From Paulownia fortunei (taxonomy: Eukaryota > Streptophyta > Magnoliopsida > Lamiales > Paulowniaceae), in the NCBI GenBank assembly GCA_019321725.1, contig JAGSPU010001569.1:62001-126000 (forward strand): a stretch of DNA of 64,000 nucleotides. The letters are read 5' to 3'. Position numbers and translations under genes: made by a program. Each line of letters starts with the position of its first letter. Position 1 is the first letter of the stretch. This document shows positions 1-11,852 of the stretch, one piece after another. The notes under the pieces are model-generated. The model did no database searches, was not told the origin of the DNA, and was given only the letters and a program-made list of their open reading frames with translations.

Positions 1-2292
1 TGTGACGAAATTGCATCTGCCTCTAAAGGTGTAAGTACTAGCACTCAAGGAGCTCCAGAACCATATTCTGCTGGAAGTGCATGGAAGGATAATCAAGAGC
101 ATTCACAGCTCAATTTTTTTAAAAACCCACGACTTATCTAACAGACATACGCCTGGTTTGATTCGGCAATATAGATATTTCCTTGGAAGGTATGTGATCT
201 GAGACTTCTTTTATGTCAGCAATGGAGTTTCTGTTTCTTCATTTCTTCAGTTTCCAAGCCAGGGATAAAATTGCCGATCCTTCCAGATGATGTGAGTGTG
301 GAGGGGGTCTAACCTGCAACACGAGTAAGTCGTTAGAGGAACTATCGGAAGAATTGGCAATTTCATCCTTAGCTTGGAGATTCGTCCACATCATGTGCAT
401 AGCTTTTATGAGTTGCCTTGCCTTGAAACTACGTATTCATGCAACATGGTCAATTTTCTTTTTATGTTTTATGGTTATGAAATTTTATCAAGTAGTTTAT
501 TTGTTTTCCTCCAGAAGAGGGCCAAACTTTTCTCACTATTTAACAATATGTTAGTCCATAAAGTCTCCTCCTGCCTCTGGGAAAATAAGGTTGAAGCCCT
601 TACATATAGCTTCTGGGATGATTCCTTTATCATTTAAGTCTGTTCCCACCTTTTGTTTGGGTCATAGTGTCTAAACCTTCATTTCAAAATTGCACATTAT
701 TTGGGAGTTTCATATACTTTGTTGTCCTGGGTCTGATACGATATCTTGTGCTTTCTTTTCTCTGAGTTAGTTGTTGATATGCTGTGAATTTCTTCAGAAA
801 TGGCAAGCAACGGCTACGAGAAGCTCAGCTACAAGCAGCAGACTATCTGATCCTTCTGCTTGCTGGAGCATGCTTAGGAACTCTTTCGAAAGTGAAGGGT
901 GACACATTTGGCTATTATGGTTATATGTATACAGTGATTTCAGTCTGTAAGTAGATACCTCACCAACACACCCCCTGTTTTCACATAATTTCCTGTACGG
1001 AGAGATGGTGCCACTGCCTTGTTTTGTTCAAGTTCATAAAAATGAATTTCAAAATAGACTTTAGTCTAGTTGCTTTTGGAATTGAACCCTAGCTTACCTT
1101 TTCTCGGTTGTTTATTCTTTATATAATCTGAATGTCTATGTTAAATTTTTCACGCTCTTATCTATTTGGAACTGTTACGGGAACCGTATGTCACCTTTTT
1201 CAACTTAGATACAAATCATCTTTGCTGTAGAATATCAGCATCCAGAAGAGCTAGTAGACTTTACTTTCAGCACACTTGTGATTCCTGCAATCTTGCATGC
1301 TTTCATTGCTCCTCATTGTTTATTATCCTAGTTTCTGTTTTGCAGCACTCTTATGTAAGATTTCTGCGTTAAGATCATTTTCACTGGACAAATTACACTA
1401 CCGGAGGGAGAGTGAAAGTGGCATGAGCAGTCTAGCCTATTTCCTTTCCAAGGATACAGTTGATCATTTCAATACACTTATCAAGCCTTTGGTTTTCCTT
1501 TCCATGTTCTATTCTTTCAGCAATCCAAGATCAACATTCGTAGAAAACTACATTGTTCTGCTCTGCCTGGTGTATTGCGTGACTGGTATAGCCTACATGT
1601 TTGCTATCTTTCTTCAGCCTGGTCAAGCCAACTGGTATGCCCCAAAACATATATGATTAGCTGATGCCCATTCACATGTTTTGTTCTATTTGTGTTCTTT
1701 TCTTATGCTGAGGCCGCCATTTTCTCCCTCCTTCGATACAGTGGTGTGTGCTTCTTCCTGTTGTTCTTACTCTCATTGCAAATCAAGGTAAAGAGGACAA
1801 AGTTGGAAAACTCCTAAGTGCTTACTGTTATCCAACGTGGGCTTTGGAAGCGTTTCTGATAGCAAATGCTCAAAGGTCAGTATAATTTTACCTTCTACTT
1901 AGTTACCAATTGCTACGACATCTTGCATGGAGTGCTTGCATCTTCTCTACAACCAATCAGATAAACATTCACATTCCACTCAATACAAATACTAAGTTAT
2001 GTTGATAGGCAGCAAATGCTCATTCCAGATCCCAACACTTAAAACTGAAAATCTACACTAAAATACAATGTTGTCGAAAATATTGAGTTTAAACTGCTTA
2101 TAATTTTTGTTCTATATCTCTGTTTATCTCCACAGATACTCTGGAGTATGGTTGATAACTCGGTGTGCTGCATTAAATGACTTTGGTTACGATGTTCACC
2201 ATTGGATTTTTTGTCTAGTTTACCTCATAGTCAGTGGTATATCTTTTAGGTTTCTAGCTTTCTTTTGTTTGCTTAAATTTGGGAACAAATGA
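1..2292 (+). CDS. ABCG half-transporter, 3' part, two frame breaks
   Basis: C-terminal part of a half-size ABC transporter of the plant ABCG24/ABCG28 (WBC) type, a membrane exporter. Exons I place: 1-189 (open at the window edge), 798-946, 1346-1634, 1742-1875 and 2136-2292, with the stop TGA at 2290-2292. All introns are GT-AG. Recognisable family motifs are [91 protein letters not shown] and [11 protein letters not shown]; these belong to the ABC2-type membrane domain at the end of the protein. The nucleotide-binding domain lies upstream of the window. Two breaks: near 119-133 (a T7-A5-C3 stretch) the frame must shift by one base to read HDLSNR, and near 1625-1634 the exon ends one base short of the frame needed for the next exon ([11 protein letters not shown]). 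Either this is a pseudogene or both are sequence errors. The family call is firm; functionality is unknown. Confidence 0.85.
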
Positions 2293-2916
2293 GTTTTTCC
2301 CTTCTTCTTTATTTCTGTGTGTGTGTTTGTACAAAAAAAGGAACAGCAGCATAGTTTTTTAGCAGACTAGTTGTATCATATTGACTCACTTTCGGGTGCC
2401 ATCAACTTTTGGTTATGTTGGCACAAAAATTTTGTTGGCATTCTGTTTCATTTGTTTCACTACTACAAGACCACACAAAGTGTGTGTGATTATTTTTAAG
2501 TGTGAATCACTAGAATGGCTGCATTGGTTTCTGAGAATTTTTTTTATTTTTTATTTAAATATCATGTGGTTTTCATCCAATATATAATTAATAATTAGGA
2601 TAAAATACCAATAATATTTTAAGATAAGTTGTTCTATTGTAAAAACTCATGAAAATATTTCTCCGTACACTCAAGTTTCATTTTGAACTTATAAAGATGA
2701 TGAGACATGATAATGGAATGTTAAAACACATTGGGATGTGGAGTATTATTAAAACATAAAAATTCATTAACACATGGAATATTCGTCACTTGACATTTTA
2801 TGGGCCTTTCAATTTACAAAAACCAAGCATATTATAAAAATAATATTCCTCAAAGTAATCATCTTAAACCAAGCATAATAAAAGAATGTAGATGTACTTC
2901 GGGCACAGTTCAATTC
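2293..2916. other. Intergenic, AT-rich
   Basis: Presumed 3' flank of the ABCG gene, then AT-rich DNA without a supported gene. At 2900-2914 a short copy of the first bases of the following SINE (gggcacagttcaatt) occurs just before the SINE head, which looks like a partial duplication of its 5' end. Confidence 0.5.
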
Positions 2917-3246
2917 GGGGCACAGTTCAATTGGCGGAACAATTGACTTGGACTTGCTTCCAACGGCAGGGTGGGAGTTCGAATCCTGGTGGGAACCTGC
3001 AGATGCATTTCAGTATGAAGCAATCACTGGGCTGTCAGTGGGACCCTGCGACTAAGGTGTCTCGAGCGATCACTGTGGATTGGACTCCTTGTGCGCAGAA
3101 ATGTACAGTTCTTGTTGGAAACTTGGGTGTTGGTTGAGATATATTCCGTGATTTACACCCTCCTAGGTGCTAGGGACAGGTGTTTAGAAGGTCCAGAATT
3201 AATTTGGCACAAGCTAGGAATCTGGGTTATAAAAAAAAAAAAAAAA
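2917..3246 (+). mobile_element. tRNA-derived SINE, copy 1
   Basis: About 330 bp, ending in a run of at least 14 A. The head carries RNA polymerase III promoter-like boxes: an A-box-like segment (cagttcaattggcggaa) and a B box (gttcgaatcctgg) near 2970. The body matches the second copy at 61884-62220 over its whole length, in the same orientation, with scattered substitutions. This copy looks older: several positions that are G or C in copy 2 are A or T here. I see no convincing target-site duplication; tagat-type matches on both sides are too short to trust. Confidence 0.85.
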
Positions 3247-4690
3247 TATAGATATTTTATAATTATTAAAAGAATATTTGTCGCTGGAAAATGAGGAGAC
3301 TAAACTGTATATTTATATAAAGTCCAAAATTTATTTATTTTTTGTATATTTTAATCAATGCATGAATTGGGATCAACCTACTTTCTAGTTTCTAGTGTAA
3401 ATTTCTAAAAATTCGAGAATACTTCATTCTTGTATACTCTCAATTATATTATTCCATTATATTTATATTTTTCAATTTACTTTAATTATGAACTTTCGCT
3501 AACTTCCATCCAAATATGTTAAATAACTATGAAGTAAAGGTAGCATATCTACAAAGTATGATTAATGCATCTACGGATAATGCATAGTTGAAGTACTATT
3601 AACCAATCCATAAAGTACAACATAGGTGCAAATATAATACACTTCCTATATGCATTTAGTACACCACCAATGCACTATTTGCACTTATGCACTACTAGTT
3701 CTTGATGGATGCATGATTAGTATTTTACAATTGCATTATAAATAATGTAAATTATAAAAATTACAATTAAGATTTAACATATTTACAAAAAAATCATTAT
3801 TATGTTTAAAATTACAAATACCCCTTGAAACATTACAAATGCTCTTTTGAGGTGTTTGTTTTTATTTTATAAATACCCACTTAATAGGTGTATTTTTACA
3901 AAATAGAAACAAACATCATGGGATATTTGTAATTTTAAAAATTAGTTGAATTTTTTTGATAAAATGAATTTTTTTATAATTAGGCCAAACTTTATAAATA
4001 ATTTCTATAATTTACCATACAAATACTTTACTTATATTAGTGTGATAAAAGGTGAAGAATTAACAGTATTAACTATAATTATCTAATAATTTGAATGGGA
4101 GTTATCACAAGTCCATAATATCCATAATTGAAGCAAATTAAAGAGTATATGGACGATGAAATAATATAATTAAAAGTAAAAGAGGCAAAATATGAATAAC
4201 CGATCATTTAGTTTAATAAAGTGAAATAATACCCTACTTTTTTTTTTTAGAAATTCAAGAGAGTAAGAGTCTAAGATATAATTGGAATTATTAGATAGAT
4301 TACTCAAAAACCACAAAAAAAAAAAAGAAAAAAAAAAGGACAAACAAACAATTATAAAACATCAAGGATTTTATGCTAAATTCTACATTATGAGATAGTT
4401 ATATATAAATGACGACAGAATTATTCTTTGCATTGTGTTTCAGCCTTTTACAAACAAGTCTTTTAAGTGCCATTCAAATTACAATTTTTTTTTCTCAAAA
4501 TTTAATTTTGGTTTGGAAAGTGAAAATGATATTATGGAAAAAAGATGGAGTAGTATATAGATATTCCACTTAAAAATTGTAAGTGAAAACAAATAAAACA
4601 AAATATAAATTGCTCTGGCAATTAGTACCAGCAGCTAATGCATTCATTAATTTAAAACAAACAAAACAAACAGGAACTCTTCCCCCAAAC
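3247..4690. other. Intergenic, very AT-rich
   Basis: Long AT-rich stretch with A and T runs (for example near 4310-4340). It includes the presumed promoter side of the translin locus. No gene or recognised repeat seen. Confidence 0.5.
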
Positions 4691-7600
4691 ATGAAATCGG
4701 CATTTCGAAGCGCCATCCCTACCACCCTCGCATTTTCCCTCCGCTCCTCAAACCCTACCATGCACCGCCACCGCCACCGCCACCCTCTCACTCTTCTCCC
4801 TCTGTACGCCGCCCGTTGTTCCCCTACACCTTTTCCTCTCACTTCAATGGCTGGTGGAGAGAGTGGAACCCACGCGCCGCCTGCACCCACTGTCCAGTCA
4901 CTGGAGAAACAGTTCGAGGAGTTCCGTCACCCTCCGGAAGCTTACGTGATTGCAATCGGAGCGTTTCTTTGGAAATTGAGTCGGCTACCAGGCTCATGCA
5001 CTCAAGCCTTCTGCTCAGTCTCGCCCTGTACATGGTGCCGTTCTGTGATTTCAACTTTGTAACTGCTTTTTCTTTTTTCTATTTGAATTCTTCATCCTCT
5101 TTTTTTTCGTTATTCACTTAGCTTTTATCATAACGAGGCTGAGTATTCGAATAATGAAATTTGAAAACGGAAATATCAGTTTTATTTACTAATCAAATCG
5201 GGTTGAGAAATGCTGAACTACGGGAACGTGTAGTGTTGACATTTGAAAGTAATTTTTTTAACTTATTTCCTTAGAATGTAATTGAGATTATACTGCTAAA
5301 GAAAGGGAAAATAGTTGCTGTACTAAGTTTGTCATGAGAGACTTCCAAGAACATTTTTTCCTTTTTATTTTTATTTATTTATTTATTTATTTTTTGTGAA
5401 AACTAGTTTTTGTTGTGCTTCTCACTGTCTTTGATATTATTCTAACAGTTGATATTTAAATAGAGGTTTTGGAGACAGCGAAAGGGCAGATTGGTCTGCT
5501 GAGGGAACTATTTAGTAAGCTTGCAGAAATTACCCGTGAATGCCCTGGGCAATATTACAGGTTTGAAGGAGATTAGTTGTTTTTGAGGACTCATTTCTTT
5601 TCAAAATGATATTTATCTTTGTTCATTTGTAGGTATCATGGTGATTGGAGGAGTGAGACACAGACTGTGGTGTCACTCCTTGCTTTCATGCATTGGTTAG
5701 AAACAGGGAGTCTTCTTCGGCACACAGAAGCAGAGGAAAAACTTGGATGTATGTTGAACTTACTGATTCCAACTTAAAATTAACATATAGATTTTTCCTG
5801 ATCTATCTATCTATATCTATATATTTATATTATCTTTTGTGTGTTTTTGCAAATTCAGTTGAAATTTGTAAGTTAGAGTAGGCAGTGCTTGTTGCTGAAT
5901 TTTGAGGTTCTCTTTAAATGTTTGTGAAGGGTCAATCTGGCTGATGCATAAAACTGTTGATCCGAGCTCGAATTTGAAAAGAAGAAAAGAGTGTACTGTG
6001 AACTTCGAGCTGAGGCCATGTTTAATGAAGCCTTTTCTCATTGATGCTGCCGCTATCAAGGTTCCTTATGGACCACCTTTTGCATTGATATTTCTGATAT
6101 CTAGTTTCCAACAAAACATGTTATGGGCTAATTTCAGGTTATGCATCCTCATGGAAGTTTCTAGGCATCAATTGGATTTCCAAAATCTATATATCTAAAC
6201 CTTCGGTTATGTGACGTTTGATTTTGCTTTTAAAATTCTTTAGGAATGAAAATTTCATCTCAGTTTCTTTTGGGTGCTTGTGCCTGTTTACTTGGAATCT
6301 AGGATAAATTGTTTCATGCTTGTAAGTAACAAGCGCTACCTCTTTCATATATTGTTTTACAAACCCAAATTATAAGTCTCTCATGAAATTGGAAACAGAA
6401 CATGCAGTGTTGTGAATGAGCTGGGATTTTGGTGCCAAGCTTTATCCCTTTCTTTTTGACTGTCTGTGGTTAATATTTATTAAGATATCCTTTAGCGTCA
6501 TCATATTTGATCTTTAACTATTTAGATTGGCAAAAGCAATGACAATGTTTGAAGCTAATGTTTCTTGATCATTTACCCAGCAAATCCTTATGAGTTTGGC
6601 CTTGATGTTGAGGACTATCTCGTAAGTGTTGAAGTTCTGGCTATTTTTTTGGTTGAAATAGCTTATTTGGCATTGCCATAGGCGGCTGGCATTGACTATG
6701 GGATGATAGTTAGCATCTTTTAATATCTGTTTCCATCACAACATGCATAATTCTTCAGTGGATTTTTTTTGGTTCATGAGTAAGTCACCATTCACTAATG
6801 AACATAAAGGAGATATCATATTAGTTGGTCACTGTATAGGAAAATTTTGGTATTCTTAGATTACGGTAATTGGTTAACCAAGGCGCTATTATTTCTTAGG
6901 TATTAACAATAATGAAATATATAATGAAAACTTCATTCATCGAGATCTTGCTTTAGGAGCTCACATGTTATTGATGGATGATTGTCTCCACTGTGCCATA
7001 TTGCAAATGATCAATGTTTCAAAAGGTGAAGGCAAGGGACGTACTCCCCATGAATTTTGATATTTTATATTTTAAAAATTATAAATTGATGTTTAAAAAA
7101 AAAAGCATTGAATTACATAAGTTGCAGGAAAATTATGCTAAAGAATTTCATTTACTTAATTTTAGACAAAAAAAAAACGAAAAATTAAAAAATAAAAAGG
7201 GTTTTGCCTGTTAATCATTATTGTGAAAGATTGCAGAAGACGAATACAAAATTATTTTATAAATAGCAAACCCATTAGAAAATATGATGAATATATTCTT
7301 GAAAAAAAATAAAAACACTGACTCTATGCAAGAACGGTGGGGGTAGGAGAAGGGTTTTTAATGTCTTTTGTTCAAGAATTTATTTTACAAGTGGACTCTT
7401 TCATTTAATAGCTTTAAATTAATCAAAAAAGAGAGTTTTCACTTTGAATATCTGGAAATTCGCACAAGCTTCTAGGCGCAAAAGGCTGGTCCCAAGCGTC
7501 CCGGGTGGTCGCCCTATGTCATTGGGTTTACGCTCAAGAGGCTAAACTCCCCCTCTATTGCCGAGAGTGACTTTTAAACCACTGAAAATGATCCAATCTT

Positions 7601-8509
7601 GCTATTTTGGGCATCCTTTTTTTTTGCTCTATGTCCAATGACTTGGTAAGCACCCTCATGGAAAATGCCCTTTGCTGGAAAAATTTGAAGTTGTAAATTT
7701 GAGAAGATGTCTTCAAAGTGTAGACCCAAAACCACGTCAAATCTAGGAAATAATGCTGTTGATAAGAGATGGAATGACAAGTCATACATTCTCTGATCTG
7801 GCATGAAGTTCTCTGCCCTCAGCTAAAATTCTGTGTGCTATGGAGAGCTTGAGATTGTTGGAAACTTTCTAATTGATATATTTAAGAATCTGAATGATAA
7901 GTTTTCAGATGTCGTAAGGTATTGAAAAAGGAGAACGTGCATGACTTTAGATTCTAATGCTAAACATTTTCACCAAAATTTCTCTATAAAAAAAATAATT
8001 GCATTTAAAGAAATAAAAGATGAGGTACCTGCTGATTGTTGAAGATATTTGCTCCATATGGGGAAGAAGATGAGAATGACTTATGTGCATTGCAGCATAG
8101 GTATGTGGTGAACCAAGTCCAAGAAAATATTGAAGTTTTTGACAGATCTTCATGCAGCATTTCGCATGCTCAACCTTTGGAATGACTTTTTGTGCAAGTA
8201 ATTTGATGGTAAGCCAATTATTCTGATGTACCTAGTGCAACCTGTGATGAATAAGGATCTGCAAATGTTGTTATATACTTCTTTGTCTTCTTCATGTTTT
8301 GTAGTTTACTTTTATATGATGTCTATAAGCTAGCTGTTCTTTTGTGAATTTTTCACATTAAACCGAGTAATTGTGCAATTTTTCACTGGAGCAGCTGGAA
8401 TGAAGTATGACCTTAGAAGAGTTGAAGAAGTTTACTACTATGTGAAAATTAGAGGCTTGGCAGCAAACGGGGACAAAACAGGAGAGCAAAGAGACCAAGA
8501 ACAATCATA
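4691..8509 (+). pseudogene. Translin pseudogene
   Basis: Decayed copy of plant translin, the single-strand DNA/RNA-binding protein that partners TRAX. Exon remnants: 4691 to about 5040 (begins MKSAFRSA, then SLEKQFEEFR), 5464-5560 (EVLETAKGQIGLLREL, ending ECPGQYYR), 5633-5748 (YHGDWRSETQTVVS, FMHWLETGSLLRHTEAEEKL), 6581-6621 (YEFGLDVEDYL), 8101-8208 (RYVVNQV, KFLTDLHAAFRMLNL) and 8395-8509 (GMKYDLRRVEEVYYYVKIRG, stop TAA). Disablements: exon 1 switches frame near 4930 and again near 5010 through small deletions. The exon that should encode TGICFMSNELP is not found between 6621 and 8101. The TAGDYDC segment is deleted at about 8119. A TAA stop replaces a Lys codon at 8199-8201. Arg codons have become Cys or Trp by C-to-T change. 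The 3' exon is the best preserved part. Identity is firm, and loss of function is nearly certain for a translin product. Confidence 0.88.
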
Positions 8510-9480
8510 AATCATGGACTGCTTTTCATTCTTCTTGCTCTTGTTTTGCTTTTCGGGTGCCTAATTGTCTGTTCGTCGTATGCATATCTCTCTATTTTTA
8601 TTCGTCTGGTTCCTGGAGAATGAATACCTACAGGATAAAGAGCTTCTTCTGTCTTTATGTGACCAATGTATTTATCTTTAGACAAACGACAAGGAAGCAA
8701 CCTTTAAAAGGCTAAAATGCTGAGCAAGGCGTATCACATGTGCGCCTGAGTTGTGGCATACAATCGCCATGAATTTAATAATTGTTTTAATAATCATAAA
8801 ATAATGTTGAAATTTTTTAAATTAAGCTAACAAATTACATAACTAGCAAAAAAAAATAAAAATTTGAGATGCCAAGAATTAAGTTTATAATTTCTATCTA
8901 GACCTCAAGAAAACCCTACCATCTCTTTCAACACATCTACATCATACCGTTTGCTTGTATTTGTTTGTAATAGTACTGATAATTTCTTGGGAAATGTTTG
9001 GTTTTATTTTGAATATTTTTGGATAAGTGTATATGGAAATGTGACGTGTATGTTTGTTTTATTATGGGAATGTGTGATATTTTAAAATATTTTAAGGAAA
9101 AAGAATATTATTTTAGAGAGAATGTATTGAAAAATATGAAATAATTTTTAAATTTCTTGTAAAAGAATGAAGGTAAAAAATGAAAATGAAACCAAACATA
9201 AGTTTGGAATTTGGAAAAAGAATACAACCATGAAAAGAGGAACAATAAATTAAAAGTCCAATTAAAATTTGTAATCGAAATTTTGGGTCAAACTATTTTA
9301 AACTAGAAAAACATGCTTAGAAGTTAGAACCCCTCAACTTGTAAATTTCAGAGCCGTTTGGAAGTGTTGGTCTCTTATATCTAACATTATGAATTATTGT
9401 TATATTTATATTAATAGATTTGTTGAAAATCTAAGACCAAGGGTGACCTCTAGTTGACTCAGATTGAGACAGGACATGAA
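8510..9480. other. Intergenic
   Basis: 3' flank of the translin pseudogene and AT-rich DNA. No gene seen. Confidence 0.5.
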
Positions 9481-9499
9481 TCTTTTTCATAAAATCAAG

Positions 9500-9740
9500 A
9501 AAAAACCCCCGAACTAGCTGTCGTTGTCACAGTCGCACACAATAACTGTGCATCGCCACGGCGGACTCCAAACCACATATTTCATTACAACTTTGTATAA
9601 TCCCTTTCGATTCCGTCGAATAAATTGTCACTGTACCTACTTTTCCATTCATTCTCCCACGAACCGTCTCTCTCTCTCTCTCTTCTCTCCCTCACACACA
9701 CACTCGCCGAGTACAAAGAGACCTCAGGCAACTGAAACGT
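9500..9740 (+). promoter_or_regulatory. Probable promoter/5' UTR exon of the TRF-like gene
   Basis: Pyrimidine-rich stretch with CT and CA dinucleotide runs at about 9668-9710, typical of plant 5' leaders. The first credible coding exon of the gene starts 2.1 kb downstream at 11853, immediately after an acceptor AG, so a leader intron of about 2 kb is likely. A donor near 9738 is plausible but not certain. Confidence 0.4.
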
Positions 9741-11852
9741 TAGGTTAGCTATTTCTTATGCTAAAGCACTTGCTTTTTTTTATTTTTTATTTTTTATTTG
9801 GATTAATGTAGTGTTGAGTAAATTTCTACATTTTTGTTGTTGCCATGTATTTTTGGGGCATTGCTCTATTCTTTGGTTTGCTAGATTTGATTTTTGCGTT
9901 GGTTTTCGTTTTGGGGGGAGGTGGGATGTTGAGGAATGACGGAGCTAGTGTATGATATTTGTTCTGGTGTGTAGATACAAAGTGTTTCGAGTAGATTATT
10001 ATGAGACACCTGTGAGTTAGTGTGAAAGGACACATGCCGAGTGCTGTGCAATTAGGGTGGAGAAATTGAAGTCAAATCAATAATTATGCACCATTACACT
10101 AGAGAAAAGGGTATAAGTCAATGCATTGAAGAGAATATGTGGGCGACAAATTGGGGATTATTGTGGCGCAAAATATTGCATTTGTATCGAACTGGAATGT
10201 AATGTTGTGCTCAATCGTTGGTTGAAAATGATTACTATTTTAAAGAATTCCTTTAACTTAAAATATTGGCCTTCTTAATTGTTGCATGTGGTAATGTTTG
10301 AGACATTAAATTCATTAATAAGATTCACACTGCCTAATTATTGGCCGGTCCATAGTAGCTGGTGCACGAATTTGGACAAAACTGTGGTGTATGTGGTGAA
10401 TTAATATTTCTTGTTTTGTATAATTGCTTTATCATGTCTGCCTTTTATCGAATGCCATGGAGGTTATGAATATCAGTGCCCTTAGAATTTTCATGAATTT
10501 GGGATCAATAGGTCAAGGACATGATGCAACTATAGTGAGTTGCTACCATGGCTGCTTTTAGGTAGCAGAAAATGTTGGTGTATCTATTAATTTAATTGAG
10601 CGACGTGGATGTTTGGTGTCCATGAAACTTATGCATAACTTAACATAAAGGTTGGAAAGAACTAGGAATTTTTAGTGACAACTGATTGATTTGGTCAGAA
10701 TAAACCGAAACTTTAACAGGAATCTCAAATGTTGTACTTCTTTAATTCTTATATATCCCTGATTATTGTATGTTAAGCATGACTGAATTTTCTTTAGCTT
10801 AGCTTGCCACATAAATGTTCATGGGTATGGCGCCATATGGTTTTACTCCAAAGTATTATTTTTCACTTTCTATTTTTGAGTCTTTATGTTTGATTTTTTT
10901 GGTTTGATTTTATGCACTTTGTAATTGGCTTTCAAAAGACTAGTACTTACGTGTCCAAGGAATGTCAATTTCTTCATCACATGTGTGTTAATGGAACTAA
11001 AGATGCCAATGGAGTCTGATATGTGTTGTTTGAACCCTTTGACAATCAACAGTACTGGTCTCCATTTAGGATTATGATGTGTTGTTAGTCATTGAGGCCT
11101 CTTCTACTCTCTTTATTGTATGCACTGATGAATCATGAATTTACCATCAGTTGCTACACGAAACTTGTTTTCTGGTGGTTGTCAGAGCCTACTTATTGTA
11201 TGGAAGATCATTCACCTTGACTATTCATTGTTGGAAGACAATCATGACTTTGGAACCTGGAGTACATTCTCCCATTTAGTATATTTCTTATAAATTCTAC
11301 AAATGTCTTTAACATCACCATTTAGTTGTTATACTAGGAACTATACTTGTGTCCTCTACATTTGTTAGATCTCATCATTGGTTGGCTTTAATACGGAATC
11401 TGAGCTGATCTTTTATTGGCCGTTTATCATGGAACAAACTCTATAGAAATGCAAACTATTGTGAATTTAATATGTCATTTAATGGGTTTTGTGGGTTTAA
11501 TGTGTTGGTGTGTGATACTGAATTATCTTTCTGGATTTTATTGGATAAAGACAAAAATCATTTTGTTGTTGAACCTTTATAGAGTTCCTCATGTGAGCTG
11601 AATGGATTTGATAAAATGGAAGTTGGGAATAGTGATAGATGTATGTGAAGGCACATATACTTGGAGAGGCAGTGATGTTATCACTCCATGGCCCATGACT
11701 GGAGAATCGAAGTTATTTTTGTTGGTTATTTTTTTAGCTTTGCTGTATCTGTGCTGCGCATTCATTCCTGTCAAATTATCTTGAATAGAATATTTTGTCT
11801 TCTACTATTAAAGCTTAAATAGAATACTTCTATTATCAATAATATTTATCAG

